Shown piece by piece: positions 5,773 to 13,205 of a stretch of 16,353 nt of DNA. Source of the stretch: an uncultured Eubacteriales bacterium. GTDB taxonomy: Bacteria; Bacillota; Clostridia; Oscillospirales; CAG-272. Where the stretch lies: NCBI GenBank assembly GCA_958352145.1, contig CATWNM010000042.1:1-16353 (forward strand). Reading direction: 5' to 3'. A program made the position numbers and the translations under genes. The first letter of the stretch is position 1, and each line of letters begins with the position of its first letter. The notes beneath the pieces were generated by a model. It was not told the origin of the DNA and did no database searches. It saw nothing but the letters and a program-made list of their open reading frames with translations.

Positions 5773-7125
5773 ATGAACAAAGATTTGACGGTGGGCAAAC
5801 CCGAGTGGGTCTTACTTCAATTTTCGCTTCCGCTGCTCGGCAGCATTATTTTTCAGCAACTGTACAATATTGCGGACAGTTTGGTTGCCGGAAAGTTTAT
5901 CGGCGACAACGCGTTGGCTGCGGTGGGCAATTCCTATGAGATCACGCTGATTTTTCTTGCGTTTGCGTTTGGATGCAATATCGGCTGCTCTGTCATTGTG
6001 GCACGTCTGTTCGGCGCAAAGCAATACGTGAGGCTGAAAACTGCAGTGTATACGACGCTGATCGCGACCGGCGTGCTTTGCGTTTTGCTGATGATTTTGG
6101 GATTTATTTTCAGCGGCTGGCTCCTTCGCGCAATTTTGACGCCAGATGAAATCTTTGCCGACAGCCTTTTGTATCTGATTATTTATATATGGGGGCTCCC
6201 GTTTCTGTTTTTTTACAACATTTCGACCGGCATTTTTTCCGCGCTTGGCGATTCCAGAACGCCGTTTGTTTTTCTTGCGGCATCTTCAGTCGTGAATATT
6301 TTGGCGGATATTTTGTTTGTCACGGCGTTTGATATGGGCGTCGCGGGCGTCGCGTGGGCGACGTTCATTTGTCAAGGCGTAAGCTGTGTGCTTGCCGTGG
6401 TTTTTGTATTTCGTAAACTGCGAAATGTCGGCGGCGGACGCGCTCCGCTGTTTTCATGGAAGCTGCTTGGCGAAATTGCGGTGGTTGCGGTGCCGAGTAC
6501 GCTTCAGCAGGGATTTATTTCGGTCGGCAATATTTTGATCCAAGGCGTTATCAACAGCTATGGCACGGTCGTGACGGCGGGCTATGCGGCTGCGATCAAA
6601 CTCAACAATCTGGTCATCACTTCTTTTACCGCGCTTGGAAACGGCATGTCCAATTTTACCGCTCAAAATCTCGGCGCCGGCAGGATAGACCGTGTACAGA
6701 AGGGGTACCGGTGCGGACTTGTCTTAATTTATGCTCTGGCGGTTCCTGCGGCGCTGCTTTATGTTTTTTTCGGGGGAACTTTTTTGCGGCTTTTCTCCGA
6801 CGCGCAGACCGGCGGAGCAATTGCGGTGGGACTGCGTTTTCTGCGCATTGTCGCGCCTTTTTATCTGATCGCCGCGGCAAAGCTGATTTCGGACGGCGTG
6901 CTGCGCGGCGCGGGGTCTATGTTGATTTTTATGATCTCTACGTTTACCGATTTAATTCTGCGCGTCCTGTTTGCCTATATTCTGTCTCCTGCTTACGGTT
7001 CGGACGGTATTTGGTATGCCTGGCCTGTCGGCTGGGTATGCGGCACGCTGATTTCGGTCGTAGCCTGCCTTGGCGGCGTTTGGAAACGCAAATGGCGCGC
7101 GGCGGACGGCTTCCGTGTCGGTTAG
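5773..7125 (+). CDS. MATE family efflux transporter
   Basis: The product is a 450-residue multi-pass inner membrane protein, the usual MATE length, expected to have 12 helices in two bundles and to export drugs or metabolites using Na+ or H+. The N-terminal signature (LPLLGSIIFQQLYNIADS then AGKFIGDNALAAVG) and the matching second-half segment (VPSTLQQGFISVGNILIQ) are typical. The start at 5773 has AGAGGGG 7 nt before it and removes a 24-residue basic extension that a TTG at 5701 would add without a ribosome binding site. The gene is preceded by a palindromic operator-like site and followed by a strong terminator, so it is a single-gene unit. The substrate cannot be told. Confidence 0.92.
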   Translation: MNKDLTVGKPEWVLLQFSLPLLGSIIFQQLYNIADSLVAGKFIGDNALAAVGNSYEITLIFLAFAFGCNIGCSVIVARLFGAKQYVRLKTAVYTTLIATGVLCVLLMILGFIFSGWLLRAILTPDEIFADSLLYLIIYIWGLPFLFFYNISTGIFSALGDSRTPFVFLAASSVVNILADILFVTAFDMGVAGVAWATFICQGVSCVLAVVFVFRKLRNVGGGRAPLFSWKLLGEIAVVAVPSTLQQGFISVGNILIQGVINSYGTVVTAGYAAAIKLNNLVITSFTALGNGMSNFTAQNLGAGRIDRVQKGYRCGLVLIYALAVPAALLYVFFGGTFLRLFSDAQTGGAIAVGLRFLRIVAPFYLIAAAKLISDGVLRGAGSMLIFMISTFTDLILRVLFAYILSPAYGSDGIWYAWPVGWVCGTLISVVACLGGVWKRKWRAADGFRVG

Positions 7126-7145
7126 CCTGCCGCCCAAGCGTAAAG

Positions 7146-7181
7146 AAAAGCGATCTCCGCGCCTTGACGGAGATCGCTTTT
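7146..7181 (+). terminator. Bidirectional terminator between MATE and TM2 genes
   Basis: AAAAGCGATCTCCG (7146-7159) pairs perfectly with CGGAGATCGCTTTT (7168-7181) and a T-run continues to 7184. The A-run on the left arm makes it active for the minus-strand TM2 gene as well. Confidence 0.9.
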
Positions 7182-7205
7182 TTTGAATGCGCTGAAAATG
7201 CAGGG

Positions 7206-7580
7206 TTAGATATAATACGGATTGGGCTTCAGTAGAAGGACGATGAAATCAATGAGCGCACCGATACCGAACAGTCCTACGGTGAGCAGATAGAGTATAC
7301 CCATGCCGATTTTTCCCTCGTAAAACTTGTGCGCGCCGAAGGCGCCGAGGAAAAAGCACAGGCACAGCGCGACCCACTTGTTTTTTGGTTTCTTAAACAT
7401 GGTGCCGTTGATATTGGTGTTTGTGTTGGTATTTGTGTTGTTGATGACGATGTTTGGTGTCTGCGTATTTTGCTTAAATTCCTCGATTTGCCGCCCGCAG
7501 TGTGTGCAGAGCATTGCGTCGGCTGCAATTTCTTTTCCGCAGAACTTGCAAAATTTGGTTGCGGTTGTGGTATCAGACAT
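7206..7580 (-). CDS. Zinc-ribbon and TM2 domain membrane protein
   Basis: The product is a 124-residue small membrane protein. Residues 11-28 form a four-cysteine zinc ribbon (C11-x2-C14, C25-x2-C28). Residues about 44-60 are an Asn/Thr repeat linker (TNTNTNTNIN). Residues about 68-118 form a TM2 domain: two hydrophobic helices joined by a polar loop with GAFGAHKFYEGK, then LLTVGLFGIGALIDFIVLL. The function of TM2 proteins in bacteria is not established. The ribosome binding site AGGGGG lies 6 nt before the ATG. The gene is divergent from an XRE repressor, and its -35 overlaps one of two matching operator palindromes, which suggests direct control by that repressor. Confidence 0.88.
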   Translation of the reverse strand: MSDTTTATKFCKFCGKEIAADAMLCTHCGRQIEEFKQNTQTPNIVINNTNTNTNTNINGTMFKKPKNKWVALCLCFFLGAFGAHKFYEGKIGMGILYLLTVGLFGIGALIDFIVLLLKPNPYYI

Positions 7581-7600
7581 AGAAATCCCCCTAACGATAT

Positions 7601-7619
7601 TGACATTCAGTGAATGTCA
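7601..7619. promoter_or_regulatory. Operator palindrome 2 of the TM2/XRE intergenic region
   Basis: TGACATTCA-G-TGAATGTCA is a perfect palindrome with 9-bp arms. It lies downstream of the predicted TM2 start site, in its leader, and near the -35 position of the divergent XRE gene. It shares the frame TGACA-N9-TGTCA with a second site 53 bp away. Confidence 0.7.
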
Positions 7620-7630
7620 TATTTTTCTCA

Positions 7631-7659
7631 AGTATAGCATATAATTTTCATGTTGACAA
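7631..7659 (-). promoter_or_regulatory. Promoter of the TM2 gene
   Basis: On the minus strand, TTGTCA (7654-7659) and TATACT (7631-7636) are separated by 17 nt, with a TGC extension before the -10. On the plus strand a TATAAT at 7640-7645 is the likely -10 of the divergent XRE gene, so the two promoters are interleaved. Confidence 0.75.
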
Positions 7660-7672
7660 GTAGTAAATGTCA
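7654..7672. promoter_or_regulatory. Operator palindrome 1 of the TM2/XRE intergenic region
   Basis: TGACA-AGTAGTAAA-TGTCA matches the perfect palindrome at 7601-7619 in 15 of 19 positions with the same spacing. It covers the -35 of the TM2 promoter and lies just before the XRE ribosome binding site, so one bound protein could repress both genes. Confidence 0.65.
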
Positions 7673-7687
7673 AAAAGGATGAAAATT

Positions 7688-7927
7688 ATGTTCATTAACA
7701 GAGCGCACGACGGCACAAACAATCTGTGCGGAAAAAATGTCGCCTCGTTTCGAAAGAGAATGGGGATTTCCCAGCGGGCGCTGGCCGAGCGCTTGCAGCT
7801 GGCCGGGCTGGACATTGATAAAAACGCGATACAGCGCATCGAATGCGGGAAGCGGTTTGTAACGGATGTGGAATTGGCCGCCTTTGCGTATGTGCTTGAT
7901 CAGAAGTATGAGGATTTACTGAGGTAA
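7688..7927 (+). CDS. Small XRE family transcriptional regulator
   Basis: The product is a 79-residue protein that is almost entirely one Cro/C1-type helix-turn-helix: NVASFRKRMGISQRALAERLQ, then NAIQRIECGKRFVTDVELAAFAYVL. No sensing domain is attached, so activity may depend on dimerisation or a partner. The start at 7688 is preferred because AAAGGA (7674-7679) lies 8 nt upstream; ATGs at 7667 and 7679 fall within the operator or the ribosome binding site. The gene is divergent from the TM2 gene across two matching operators, the classical layout for a repressor controlling itself and its neighbour. It ends at a strong hairpin whose A-run includes part of the stop codon. Confidence 0.85.
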   Translation: MFINRAHDGTNNLCGKNVASFRKRMGISQRALAERLQLAGLDIDKNAIQRIECGKRFVTDVELAAFAYVLDQKYEDLLR

Positions 7928-7969
7928 AAACGGTGTATACCGCGCCTTTGCGCGGTATACACCGTTTTT
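7926..7969 (+). terminator. Bidirectional terminator between XRE gene and groEL
   Basis: Twenty bases at 7926-7945 pair perfectly with 7950-7969 around loop CTTT. The outer five pairs are A:T on both strands, giving a T-run in either direction. It therefore ends the XRE transcript and, on the minus strand, groES-groEL. Confidence 0.92.
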
Positions 7970-8001
7970 AATTTAATCAGTCGTTTGCAGCGAATTTCGG
8001 C

Positions 8002-9630
8002 TTAATACATGCCGCCCATGCCGCCGCCCGCTGCGGGAGCCGCCGGTTCCGGTTCAGGCTGGTTGGCAACGACCGCTTCTGTCGTCAGAACGGTGGAGGC
8101 AATAGAAGCGGCATTCTGCAGAGCGCTTCTCGTGACCTTTGTTGGATCGACGATGCCTTTTTCCATCATATCGACATAAACTTCGTTGTATGCATCGAAG
8201 CCATAGCCGTCCTTGCCGTAGTTTTTGACTTTGTCGACAACGACAGCGCCGTCATGTCCTGCATTTTCCGCGATCTGGTAGAGGGGCGCTTCCAGAGATT
8301 TGAGCACCAGTTTGATGCCGACCAGTTCGTCGCCGTCCGCGCCGTCGCAAAGCTTGGCCACGGCAGGAATCACGTTCAGATATGCCGTGCCGCCGCCCGG
8401 AACAATGCCTTCCTCCACGGCCGCTTTGGTTGCATTGAGCGCGTCTTCGATGCGGAGCTTCTTTTCTTTCATTTCCACTTCGGTCGCTGCGCCGACTTTG
8501 ATAACGGCTACGCCGCCTGCAAGTTTTGCAAGGCGCTCGCTGAGTTTTTCCTTATCGAATTCAGAAGTGGAGGCAGCGTGCTCTGTCCGGATCTGTGCAA
8601 TTCTGGCCTGGATGGCGTCTTTCGCGCCTGCGCCGTCTACGATAATGGTCTTTTCTTTGTTGACTTTGATCTGTCTTGCGCGGCCAAGCTGCTCTACGGT
8701 CGCGTCTTTGAGTTCAAGTCCGAGGTCGGAGGTGATCACTTCGCCGCCGGTGAGAACTGCAATGTCCTGAAGCATTTCCTTGCGCCGGTCGCCGAAGCCC
8801 GGAGCTTTGACAGCAACGCAGGTAAACGTGCCGCGCAGGCGGTTCAGCACCAGCGTTGTCAGCGCTTCGCCCTCTACGTCCTCCGCGATGATCAGGAGCT
8901 TCTTGCCGGACTGCACGATCTGCTCGAGCAACGGGAGAATGTCCTGAATGTTGGAGATCTTTTTGTCGGTGATTAGGATATAGGCATCGTCCAAAACCGC
9001 TTCCATCTTATCCGAATCGGTTGCCATATAGGGAGAGAGATAGCCGCGGTCAAACTGCATGCCCTCGACCACTTCGCAGTAGGTTTCGGCAGACTTTGAT
9101 TCCTCAACGGTGATGACGCCGTCTGCGGTAACTTTTTCCATTGCGTCGGCAATCAGCTTGCCGATCACTTCGTCGCCGGAGGAAATCGTACCGACTCTTG
9201 CGATATCGGCGGAGCCGTTTACTTTTTTGGAGTTTGCGACAAGCTGTGCGACCGCTGCGTCGACCGCTTTGGACATGCCTTTGCGGAGGACCATCGGATT
9301 TGCTCCGGCAGTGACGTTCTTCATGCCTTCATGAATCATTGCCTGTGCAAGCAGCGTTGCGGTCGTCGTGCCGTCGCCCGCCGCGTCGTTCGTCTTGGAA
9401 GCGACTTCCTTGACCAGTTGCGCGCCTATGTTCTCCGAGGCGTTTTCCAGTTCAATTTCTTTCGCGATGGTCACACCGTCGTTGGTAATCAGGGGTGCTC
9501 CGTATTTCTTGTCCAATACGACGTTTCTGCCCTTGGGGCCAAGCGTGATCTTCACTGTGTCGGCCAGTTTGTCAACGCCGCGCACCAACGCGTCTCTTGC
9601 TTCTATGCCGTAAAAAATATCCTTTGCCAT
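8002..9630 (-). CDS. groEL: Chaperonin GroEL (60 kDa subunit)
   Basis: The product is a 542-residue subunit of the double-ring ATP-dependent folding chamber in the cytoplasm, working with GroES. Typical segments are visible throughout: the N-terminal VDKLADTVKITLGPKGRNVV, the nucleotide motif GDGTTTATLLA, VEEGIVPGGGTAYL near residue 410, and the flexible Gly/Met tail ending GGGMGGMY. Length is standard for the family. GGGAGG precedes the ATG by about 9 nt. It lies 15 nt downstream of groES in one operon controlled by a CIRCE element and ends at a shared terminator. Confidence 0.98.
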   Translation of the reverse strand: MAKDIFYGIEARDALVRGVDKLADTVKITLGPKGRNVVLDKKYGAPLITNDGVTIAKEIELENASENIGAQLVKEVASKTNDAAGDGTTTATLLAQAMIHEGMKNVTAGANPMVLRKGMSKAVDAAVAQLVANSKKVNGSADIARVGTISSGDEVIGKLIADAMEKVTADGVITVEESKSAETYCEVVEGMQFDRGYLSPYMATDSDKMEAVLDDAYILITDKKISNIQDILPLLEQIVQSGKKLLIIAEDVEGEALTTLVLNRLRGTFTCVAVKAPGFGDRRKEMLQDIAVLTGGEVITSDLGLELKDATVEQLGRARQIKVNKEKTIIVDGAGAKDAIQARIAQIRTEHAASTSEFDKEKLSERLAKLAGGVAVIKVGAATEVEMKEKKLRIEDALNATKAAVEEGIVPGGGTAYLNVIPAVAKLCDGADGDELVGIKLVLKSLEAPLYQIAENAGHDGAVVVDKVKNYGKDGYGFDAYNEVYVDMMEKGIVDPTKVTRSALQNAASIASTVLTTEAVVANQPEPEPAAPAAGGGMGGMY

Positions 9631-9645
9631 ATCTTTCTGCCTCCC

Positions 9646-9930
9646 TTACTCAATCGTCGCGAGAATATCGCTTTGACGGACAATTACATATTCGTCGTTG
9701 CCCAGTTTGATCTCGGTTCCCGAATACTTGCTGGTGATGACTCTGTCGCCGGTTTTGACGGTCATCGTGACCGGATGCCCGTCCACGGTTCCGCCCGGTC
9801 CGACAGCGATGACCTCAGCAACCTGCGGTTTTTCTTTCGCCGTACCGGGAAGGATAATGCCGCTCTTTGTCGTCTCCTCCAGTTCAACCATTTTCACGAC
9901 AACGCGGTCTGAAAGCGGTTTCAATGTCAT
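9646..9930 (-). CDS. groES: Co-chaperonin GroES (10 kDa subunit)
   Basis: The product is a 94-residue lid of the GroEL chamber. The N-terminal KPLSDRVVVKMVE, the mobile loop that contacts GroEL (EETTKSGIILPG at about 18-29) and the DRVITSKYSGTEIKL segment are all typical, and length is standard. GGAGG lies 6 nt before the ATG. It is the first gene of the groES-groEL operon, about 50 nt downstream of the CIRCE operator. Confidence 0.98.
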   Translation of the reverse strand: MTLKPLSDRVVVKMVELEETTKSGIILPGTAKEKPQVAEVIAVGPGGTVDGHPVTMTVKTGDRVITSKYSGTEIKLGNDEYVIVRQSDILATIE

Positions 9931-9978
9931 AATATACCTCCATAATGAAGCCCGCGCGGGGCAAATTTTAAAATCCGT

Positions 9979-10005
9979 TTAGCACTCGAAACCTATGAGT
10001 GCTAA
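9979..10005. promoter_or_regulatory. CIRCE operator (HrcA binding site)
   Basis: TTAGCACTC-N9-GAGTGCTAA is an exact match to the CIRCE consensus. It lies between the groE promoter and groES, so the HrcA repressor should control the operon in response to heat. No hrcA gene is in the window. Confidence 0.97.
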
Positions 10006-10014
10006 CTATGGTAT

Positions 10015-10042
10015 ATTGTATCATATAAATTTCAAAAATCAA
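10015..10042 (-). promoter_or_regulatory. groES-groEL promoter
   Basis: On the minus strand TTGATT (10037-10042) and TACAAT (10015-10020) are spaced by 16 nt, with a TGA extension ahead of the -10. Transcription would begin inside or next to the CIRCE element, as is usual. The remaining spacer to 10168 is AT-rich and shows no gene and no clear promoter for the symporter. Confidence 0.8.
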
Positions 10043-10171
10043 TACCTTTTTTGAAAAAAATTAAAATTTCGCAAAATCTTCACAAAAGCGGTAAAAATTA
10101 GCGGAAATCGGAGATCGCTTCGGTCATTTGCGGCGCTTTGGCTGAATATATTCTTTTTGAGGTGATGCGTG

Positions 10172-11584
10172 ATGCCGGCGTTGATTTTAGCACTTGAACA
10201 GGTCAATCAATATATTTTGTCGGTTTCGGCCGCGTTGCTTCTGCTTGGCGCGGGCTTGTATTTTACCATTCGGTTTCGCGCTTTTTATATCCGGCACCCG
10301 CTGCGCGCACTCCGCGCTATGCCGCTGGAAAACGGAGCGGGGCAAATGCTGCTTTCGCTTGGCGGTACGGTGGGCGTAGGCAATATTTCAGGGGTGGCGC
10401 TGGGGATTTTGTACGGCGGCGCTGGTGCTGTTTTCTGGATGTGGGTGGGCGCTCTGCTCTCGATGGCCTTAAAATATGCCGAAATCATCCTTGCCATGGC
10501 GACGCGCAAATCAGACAAAACGGGTTTTCGCGGCGGCGCGCCCTATTATATAAAAGAAGCGTTTGGAAAAGCCGCGGCCGCCTTGTTTGCGGCGCTCTTG
10601 ATTTTCGACAGTGCGGCGATGGGCGGCGTGATTCAGAGCAGCGCGATCTCAGAAGCGGCGCAGTCCGGTTTTTCGCTTTCCCCGGTGGTGACCGGTATTT
10701 TGATTTCTCTTGCGGCGGCTTTGGTTTTCTTATTTCGAGTTAATGTTTTTTCGCTTTCCACCTATATCGTTCCCGCCATGAGCGTGGGATATTGTTTGGC
10801 CGCTTTGCTGATTCTGTTTGCAAATGCTGCGAATATTCCTGCCGTGCTTTCCTTGATTGTACGGGATGCTTTCCGGCCCGCGGCGGGCGCCTTTGGCGCG
10901 CTTGGTTTTCTTTTGTCTCCGGCGCTCCGGCAGGGGATCGTCAAAGGATTGTTTTCAAACGAGGCGGGATGTGGCACGGCTACCATGTCGCATGTTTCTT
11001 CGAAAGAAACAGTCCCTGCAAGACAGGGACTGTTTGGGATATTTGAGGTGTTTTGTGATACGATCCTCATGTGCACGCTGACGGCTTTTGTTATTTTGCT
11101 GACGCTCGGCGACGATCTTGCCGGGATCGGCGGCGGGGGCGTTTTGATCTGCGCCCGCGCCTTTGAGCGCTTTTTCGGCGCGGCCGCTGGCGGAATACTC
11201 AGCGTATTTGTCTTTTTGTTTGCGTTTGCAACGATCGTTTCTTTCGGGTATTACGGCCTGCAGAGTCTCGCGTATTTTACGGGCAGCACGGCGGCGCAAA
11301 AGGCATATTTGGTCTTTTACTGCCTGTCGCTGTTTATCGGCTCGGTAGCGGCGCCGGCCGCTGTATGGACGGTTTCCGATTTTCTTCTATGTGTGATGAT
11401 GCTTTTGAACACGGCCGCCGTACTGGCCTGTTCAAAGAAAGTCGTCGCCGAGCACAGGCGGTTTTATGCCCACATCGGAAAGTATTCGCAGAGCGCGTCC
11501 AAGATGCGCACGCGTTCGCTTTCGGGCACAAAAAAGGAGATGCCCATGTCGGAAAACGCGGTCAGAAACGGGCTCACCGAATAA
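10172..11584 (+). CDS. Sodium/alanine (glycine) symporter, AGCS family
   Basis: The product is a 470-residue multi-pass transporter that imports alanine or glycine with Na+ across the inner membrane. The family signature is visible at residues 64-92 (GGTVGVGNISGVA then GGAGAVFWMWV), as is the later KGLFSNEAGCGTA with N263-E264-A-G. The ATG at 10172 is 5 nt after the extended Shine-Dalgarno GAGGTGAT (10159-10166); a GTG at 10169 is the alternative. The last 40 residues after about position 431 are polar and do not look like the family's ending. They are read from DNA that is also the 3' part of an opposing ORF, so the gene may have lost its original stop. Two tight hairpins occur inside the gene near 10994-11035. 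Confidence 0.92.
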   Translation: MPALILALEQVNQYILSVSAALLLLGAGLYFTIRFRAFYIRHPLRALRAMPLENGAGQMLLSLGGTVGVGNISGVALGILYGGAGAVFWMWVGALLSMALKYAEIILAMATRKSDKTGFRGGAPYYIKEAFGKAAAALFAALLIFDSAAMGGVIQSSAISEAAQSGFSLSPVVTGILISLAAALVFLFRVNVFSLSTYIVPAMSVGYCLAALLILFANAANIPAVLSLIVRDAFRPAAGAFGALGFLLSPALRQGIVKGLFSNEAGCGTATMSHVSSKETVPARQGLFGIFEVFCDTILMCTLTAFVILLTLGDDLAGIGGGGVLICARAFERFFGAAAGGILSVFVFLFAFATIVSFGYYGLQSLAYFTGSTAAQKAYLVFYCLSLFIGSVAAPAAVWTVSDFLLCVMMLLNTAAVLACSKKVVAEHRRFYAHIGKYSQSASKMRTRSLSGTKKEMPMSENAVRNGLTE

Positions 11585-11856
11585 AGCCTGCAAAATTGTG
11601 CGAAGTGACGGGAAATGCCTTTGTCTCCAAGGATACCCATGCCGTGTATGGTGATTTTTGAAAATATCCGTTTTCGCTCTGCTTCAAGCTCGCAGGCGGT
11701 GCCAACGATCAGAAAATCTCCGGCGAGCGAGAGTGCTTCCAGACGGCCGTTTGCTTCCAGAATGCGTCCGAGTACCACGGGCATCTCGGCGCGCGTAAAC
11801 AGTTATAAGTAAATATCGGATTTCGAAGAAAATCCGCGTATGTCGGTAAGATACAT
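11464..11856 (-). pseudogene. Small ORF with a possible ACT-like domain, interrupted by an in-frame TAA
   Basis: On the minus strand an ATG at 11856, 8 nt after GGAG, opens a frame of 17 codons that ends at a TAA (11803-11805). The same frame then continues for 112 codons to a stop at 11464-11466. The downstream part alone (ATG at 11784) gives 106 residues. Its last half has a strand-helix-strand-helix pattern (KITIHGMGIL, GISRHFAQFCRLYSV, GISFFVPESERVRILDALCEYF) that resembles the final ACT repeat of aspartokinases. The resemblance is mine by eye and weak. The ORF follows homoserine dehydrogenase on the same strand, after a terminator hairpin. Its last 121 bp overlap the symporter gene antisense. 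A decayed or recently broken gene is the simplest reading; a real 106-residue protein from 11784 is possible, though no clear ribosome binding site precedes that ATG. Confidence 0.45.
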
Positions 11857-11896
11857 AAATCGTTCTCCGTATCGTAGGGGGCGGGAAGAGAAAAGA

Positions 11897-11931
11897 GACG
11901 GGCAGGGCGGCCGTATGCCGCCTTGCCCGTC
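11897..11931 (-). terminator. Terminator of ppa-hom
   Basis: Fifteen bases at 11897-11911 pair with 11917-11931 (one G:T pair) around a 5-nt loop, forming a very GC-rich stem. On the minus strand it is followed by TCTTTTCTCTT, a broken but T-rich tail, 36 nt after the hom stop. Confidence 0.75.
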
Positions 11932-11967
11932 CGTTGCCGGGATGCTTCCTGCATATTCAGCCCACTA

Positions 11968-13152
11968 TCAGAATACGCGGAGCGTGGATTTTGGTTCAAG
12001 GTCTGCGGACAGAGTGTCGAACGCTTCTTCGCTGAATGCGCGCTCGGTGATATATGCATCCTCCAGCGTTTGTACGGGTCCAAAACGCTGGACGATCTCG
12101 GAAACTTCTCGATCGGTACGGATATACCGGCGGCAGCAAAACACAGAGGAGGGAAGCGCGCTTTGCTCATCGGCCGGCGTAAAGACCGGAGCGAAGCTTC
12201 CGTTTCCGTCCCGAAGAATGGAGACGATGTCGGTGCATACCGCGCTCGCCGTAGGCTCGGCACCCGCGCCCTGACCATAGAACATGGTGTCGCCCAGTGT
12301 TTCGCCGTGTACGATGATCCCGTTGAATACGCCGTTTACATGCGCAAGCGGATTTTGCTCAAAAACTGCGAACGGAGCGACAATACAGCAGGGCTTGCCC
12401 CCAGACGCGGTCATGCGGCCGAGCAGTTTGACGGACGCGCCTGCGCGCGCAAGCAGCTTTACATCCTGCGCGTCAATATTTCGGATCCCGAGGGTTTTCA
12501 CACGACTTGCCTCGGGCAGCACTCCGGTCGCCATCGCGGCGAGGATGCAAATCTTGCGGCAGGTGTCGATGCCGTCTACATCGGCCGTCGGATCCTTTTC
12601 GGCAAATCCTTTTTTTTGCGCTTCGGCCAGCGCTTCATCATAGCTTTTGCCCGCTTCGAGCATCTCGGTCAGAATATAATTTGTCGTGCCGTTGAGGATG
12701 CCGCTGATTTCGGAGATTTCGTTGGAGACAAAGTCTTTGCAGAGCGGACGGATGATCGGAATTCCGCCGCCGACGCTGGCTTCAAAGGCGTAGGTTACGC
12801 TGTGTTTGCGGGCTATGGCGAGCAGCTGCGCGCCGAAAGCCGCGACGACCTCTTTGTTGGAGGTCACTACGCTTTTTCCGGCCTCGAGGCAGGCTTTTGT
12901 GAAATCATAGGCGGGATGCGCTCCGCCCATCATTTCGGCGACCAGCGCGATTTCCGGGTCGCGCCGGATGCACTCAAAATCATGAATAATTTTGTCCGCG
13001 TAGGGCGTCCCCGGAAAATCGCGCAGGTCGAGAATGTACTTAATGTGAATTTCATCTCCGAGGCGTCCGGAGATCAACGCTTTGTTTTTTTCCAAAAGAT
13101 CGGCGGTGCCCATACCGACAACGCCGAGTCCGAGTATTGCGATGTTTGTCAT
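11968..13152 (-). CDS. hom: Homoserine dehydrogenase
   Basis: The product is a 394-residue cytosolic enzyme that reduces aspartate semialdehyde to homoserine, the branch point to threonine and methionine. The Rossmann motif is GLGVVG (8-13), followed by K100 in the SNKE motif, SGILNGTTNYIL (150-161), the signature KDPTADVDGIDTCRKICILA (186-205) with K200, and GAGAEPTASAV. The C-terminal 60 residues (CRRYIRT onward) look like a shortened, degenerate ACT-type regulatory domain; the usual ACT motif with its conserved glycine is not clear. AAAGGA lies 6 nt before the ATG. It follows the pyrophosphatase gene by 53 nt and is probably co-transcribed. No aspartokinase or threonine synthase is in the window. 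Confidence 0.95.
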   Translation of the reverse strand: MTNIAILGLGVVGMGTADLLEKNKALISGRLGDEIHIKYILDLRDFPGTPYADKIIHDFECIRRDPEIALVAEMMGGAHPAYDFTKACLEAGKSVVTSNKEVVAAFGAQLLAIARKHSVTYAFEASVGGGIPIIRPLCKDFVSNEISEISGILNGTTNYILTEMLEAGKSYDEALAEAQKKGFAEKDPTADVDGIDTCRKICILAAMATGVLPEASRVKTLGIRNIDAQDVKLLARAGASVKLLGRMTASGGKPCCIVAPFAVFEQNPLAHVNGVFNGIIVHGETLGDTMFYGQGAGAEPTASAVCTDIVSILRDGNGSFAPVFTPADEQSALPSSVFCCRRYIRTDREVSEIVQRFGPVQTLEDAYITERAFSEEAFDTLSADLEPKSTLRVF

Positions 13153-13205
13153 TTTTTATCCTTTATTCATCAGAAATATTCAGAATTGAATGCGCGCAGC
13201 CGCGC

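Noticed and set aside
6456..7235. 259-codon open frame inside the MATE gene in another frame
   Set aside because: It is Cys/Arg-rich with no domain, lies within a well-supported membrane protein gene and crosses its terminator.
7395..7445. Short tandem repeat in the TM2 gene
   Set aside because: It encodes the Asn/Thr linker between zinc ribbon and TM2 domain and needs no CRISPR or mobile-element explanation.
8254..8976. 240-codon plus-strand frame opposite groEL
   Set aside because: It is a shadow of groEL caused by codon bias; groEL is unambiguous on the minus strand.
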